Positions 6,243-7,668 of a DNA stretch of 7,668 nt are shown here, piece by piece; position 1 is the stretch's first letter; every line of letters starts with the position of its first letter. The notes beneath the pieces are model-generated. The model was not told the origin of the DNA, ran no database searches, and was given only the letters and a program-made list of their open reading frames with translations. The stretch is from assembly GCA_021767245.1 (NCBI GenBank), contig JAASTO010000124.1:1-7668 (forward strand), in the 5' to 3' direction. Origin of the DNA: Balneolaceae bacterium. Its GTDB lineage: Bacteria > Bacteroidota > Rhodothermia > Balneolales > Balneolaceae. The translations under genes were made by a program, and so were the position numbers.

Positions 6243-6262
6243 CATGTTATAACAAGTATATT
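6234..6262 (+). promoter_or_regulatory. Putative promoter of the gntR-type gene
   Basis: TTGTCA (6234-6239), a 17-nt spacer and TATATT (6257-6262) give five of six matches in each sigma-70 box. The predicted leader is about 65 nt. If the host uses the Bacteroidota-type TTG/TAnnTTTG pattern, TATATTG still fits in part. The spacer is occupied by the near-palindrome at 6242-6257, a classic arrangement for repression. Confidence 0.55.
6242..6257. promoter_or_regulatory. Near-palindromic operator candidate in the divergent promoter region
   Basis: The sequence is ACATGTTATAACAAGT, with a perfect 10-bp palindrome TGTTATAACA at its core (6245-6254) and two further pairing positions on each side after one mismatch. 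The GT(N4)AC core agrees with the GntR-family operator scheme, although HutC-type sites usually read GTnTAnAC. It fills the spacer of the rightward promoter and abuts the -35 box of the leftward one, so one bound regulator could control both directions. A related element lies upstream of SQR at 933-948. Confidence 0.6.
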
Positions 6263-6334
6263 GAATTCCTATTTTATGGTGAGCTTAATAGCCAACATAC
6301 TGACTCTATATGAACATTTTGAGAACATAGTAGC

Positions 6335-7123
6335 ATGGAACAATTAGCATCAAAACACGAGCAAGTCAAACAGCACCTGAAAAAGGAGATCACAGAAGGC
6401 AATTATGAGTCCGGCGAAAAACTGCCTTCTGAGAAGAGATTGTGTGATTATTTTAAGGTCAGCCGGGTCACGGTACGTCACGCTCTTCAAAATCTTGAAA
6501 ATGATGGGCTGATCTATCGCAAGCAAGGCGTTGGTGCATTTGTGAGCGATAAGAGCATGAAAAGTAATCTGGTCAGGTTAACTGACTTTGCCGAAGACAT
6601 GAGGCAAGCAGGACTTGAAAGCAGTTCCCGCCTTATCGATCTAAGAAAAGTAGACCCCATTAAAGAGGTAAACGAGATATTAGAAATACGGCCTGACATG
6701 AAACTTATCCGGGTAGACAGGATCCGGTTAGGGAGTGGTAAACCTATCGCCTTTGATATTACCTGGCTACCTCCCGGCTATGGTCAATTATTGTTTGATG
6801 AAGACCTTACCACACAAACGATCTATAATATCATTGAAGAAAAATATGAGATCCCTATTCAAGCAGGCAGCTATAAATTGACGGCTGCCAACGCAGATGA
6901 ATATATAGCCCAGCACTTAAAAGTTGAACCCAAAAATGCCCTTCTTGAAATTGACCGTTGCTCACGAACCACAGGGGGTAAAAAGGTTTATTTTCAAAAG
7001 CGATATTACAACCCGGAACTTGTTTCATATGTTATGGAATTGTCGCGTACAGAAGAGACTAATGATTTATCTTCCAAGGATGGCCTTCCACTCAAAGAAT
7101 TTTCACCTAAGTTTGCTAAATAA
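6335..7123 (+). CDS. GntR family (HutC subfamily) regulator with UTRA ligand domain
   Basis: This 262-residue DNA-binding protein has a winged helix-turn-helix at about 8-73, with KLPSEKRLCDYFKVSRVTVR (29-48) as the recognition region and GLIYRKQGVGAFVSD (58-72) as the wing. The UTRA effector-binding domain spans about 82-236, including LIRVDRIRLGSGKPIAFD (124-141) and a closing FQKRYYNPELVSYVMEL (220-236). The C-terminal 25 residues are extra and polar. UTRA domains usually bind small metabolites and release DNA. Only two cysteines are present, Cys37 in the DNA-binding helix region and Cys209 in the UTRA domain, so a thiol-based response is conceivable but unsupported. Its divergent position and the palindrome between the two genes suggest that it controls the sulfur operon and itself. 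No Shine-Dalgarno is visible; the start gives a normal N-terminus. The ligand is unknown. Confidence 0.93.
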   Translation: MEQLASKHEQVKQHLKKEITEGNYESGEKLPSEKRLCDYFKVSRVTVRHALQNLENDGLIYRKQGVGAFVSDKSMKSNLVRLTDFAEDMRQAGLESSSRLIDLRKVDPIKEVNEILEIRPDMKLIRVDRIRLGSGKPIAFDITWLPPGYGQLLFDEDLTTQTIYNIIEEKYEIPIQAGSYKLTAANADEYIAQHLKVEPKNALLEIDRCSRTTGGKKVYFQKRYYNPELVSYVMELSRTEETNDLSSKDGLPLKEFSPKFAK

Positions 7124-7182
7124 ATGAAATTGCACCATTTTTCTACTTTACAAACTATTACTATTCATAAACTTTCGTACAA

Positions 7183-7668
7183 ATGAACAACAACAAGAAA
7201 ACAGCAACTTTCCTGCTGATGCTTGCCTTATTATTTTCCTTTTCGGGGATACAGGCACAGTATCTGGAGGAATTTGAAGAAAAAGTAACCGAGTTCACCC
7301 TTGATAATGGTCTTCACTTTATTATTATTGAAAGACATGATGCCCCGGTCGCAAGTTTCTATACCCATGTGGATGTGGGTGGAGCCAATGAACCTGTCGG
7401 CAACACCGGTATTGCTCACATCTTTGAGCATATGGCATTTAAAGGGACTCACTACATCGGAACCTCCAACTGGGAAGAAGAAAAAGTAGCCATTGAGAAA
7501 ATGGATGAAGCTTATCAGAACTGGCTACGTGAGAGTTACAAAACCAATCCTGACAGTTCATTGATGGAAGAATACTGGTCTGAATTCCAACAGTATCAGG
7601 AAGAATCAAAACAGTATGTGGTTAACAACGAATTCTCCCAGATCATCCAGCAAAATGGAGGAACCGGA
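7183..7668 (+). CDS. Secreted M16 family zinc peptidase, N-terminal part
   Basis: The 162 visible residues stay open to the right edge; the full protein is likely several hundred residues longer. A signal peptide covers about 1-25: basic Lys5/Lys6, a Leu/Phe-rich core (10-20), and probable cleavage after GIQA, before Gln26. The mature part starts with the typical M16 lead-in EFTLDNGLHFIIIERHDAP (37-55), then VDVGGANEP (63-71) and the inverted zinc motif HIFEH (79-83), in which His79, Glu82 and His83 are the expected metal-binding and catalytic residues. A polar, Glu/Gln-rich helical stretch follows (97-150). It is probably periplasmic or membrane-associated. It starts 59 nt after the regulator's stop, without a clear terminator between them. 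Nothing ties it to sulfur metabolism, and its position may be incidental. Confidence 0.9.
   Translation, partial: MNNNKKTATFLLMLALLFSFSGIQAQYLEEFEEKVTEFTLDNGLHFIIIERHDAPVASFYTHVDVGGANEPVGNTGIAHIFEHMAFKGTHYIGTSNWEEEKVAIEKMDEAYQNWLRESYKTNPDSSLMEEYWSEFQQYQEESKQYVVNNEFSQIIQQNGGTG

Noticed and set aside
7124..7182. Promoter for the M16 peptidase gene beginning at TTGCAC (7130-7135)
   Set aside because: No -10 or TAnnTTTG-like box lies at an acceptable distance, so I could not support it.
7231..7489. Reading frames on both strands at 7231-7452 (minus) and 7301-7489 (plus)
   Set aside because: The frame beginning at 7183 encodes a signal peptide and the HIFEH motif of M16 peptidases and stays open to the edge, so the others are shadows.

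Overview
The window looks like a chromosomal segment from an aerobic, Gram-negative heterotroph, most likely of the Bacteroidota/Balneolota group. The grounds are inference only: medium GC by eye, several genes without a clear Shine-Dalgarno, and a secreted M16 peptidase and split YeeE/YedE proteins of the style seen there. There is no rRNA, tRNA, CRISPR array or insertion sequence.

Layout. Positions 1-6167 hold six genes, all on the minus strand, that form a sulfide/persulfide oxidation module. In transcription order they are: two half-size YeeE/YedE membrane proteins (6167-5610 and 5590-5165), a CstB-like persulfide dioxygenase fused to two rhodanese domains (5053-3632), a SulP anion transporter with a STAS domain (3366-1636), a membrane-anchored single-domain rhodanese (1554-1162), and a type II sulfide:quinone oxidoreductase (SQR, 876 to beyond the left edge). 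A clear rho-independent terminator (1079-1108) lies between the rhodanese and SQR genes, so SQR probably has its own promoter. A GntR/HutC-type regulator with a UTRA domain (6335-7123) is transcribed divergently from the first YeeE/YedE gene. The start of a secreted M16 zinc peptidase (7183 to the right edge) follows it and looks unrelated.

How the parts may work together. SQR would oxidise sulfide to a persulfide and pass electrons to quinone. The CstB-like enzyme and the small rhodanese would convert persulfide sulfur to sulfite and thiosulfate. The YeeE/YedE pair would move a sulfur species such as thiosulfate across the membrane, and the SulP protein would move sulfate or another anion.

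The most interesting observation is regulatory. The spacer between regulator and operon holds two divergent promoter-like elements with overlapping -35 boxes. A 16-bp near-palindrome lies in one spacer and abuts the other -35 box (6242-6257). A closely related near-palindrome (12 of 16 bases the same) lies upstream of SQR (933-948), about 5.3 kb away. This suggests a GntR/UTRA-controlled sulfide-oxidation regulon, whereas the known regulators of such genes (CstR, BigR/SqrR, FisR) belong to other families. Three further inverted repeats in the intergenic gaps may divide or tune the transcript.
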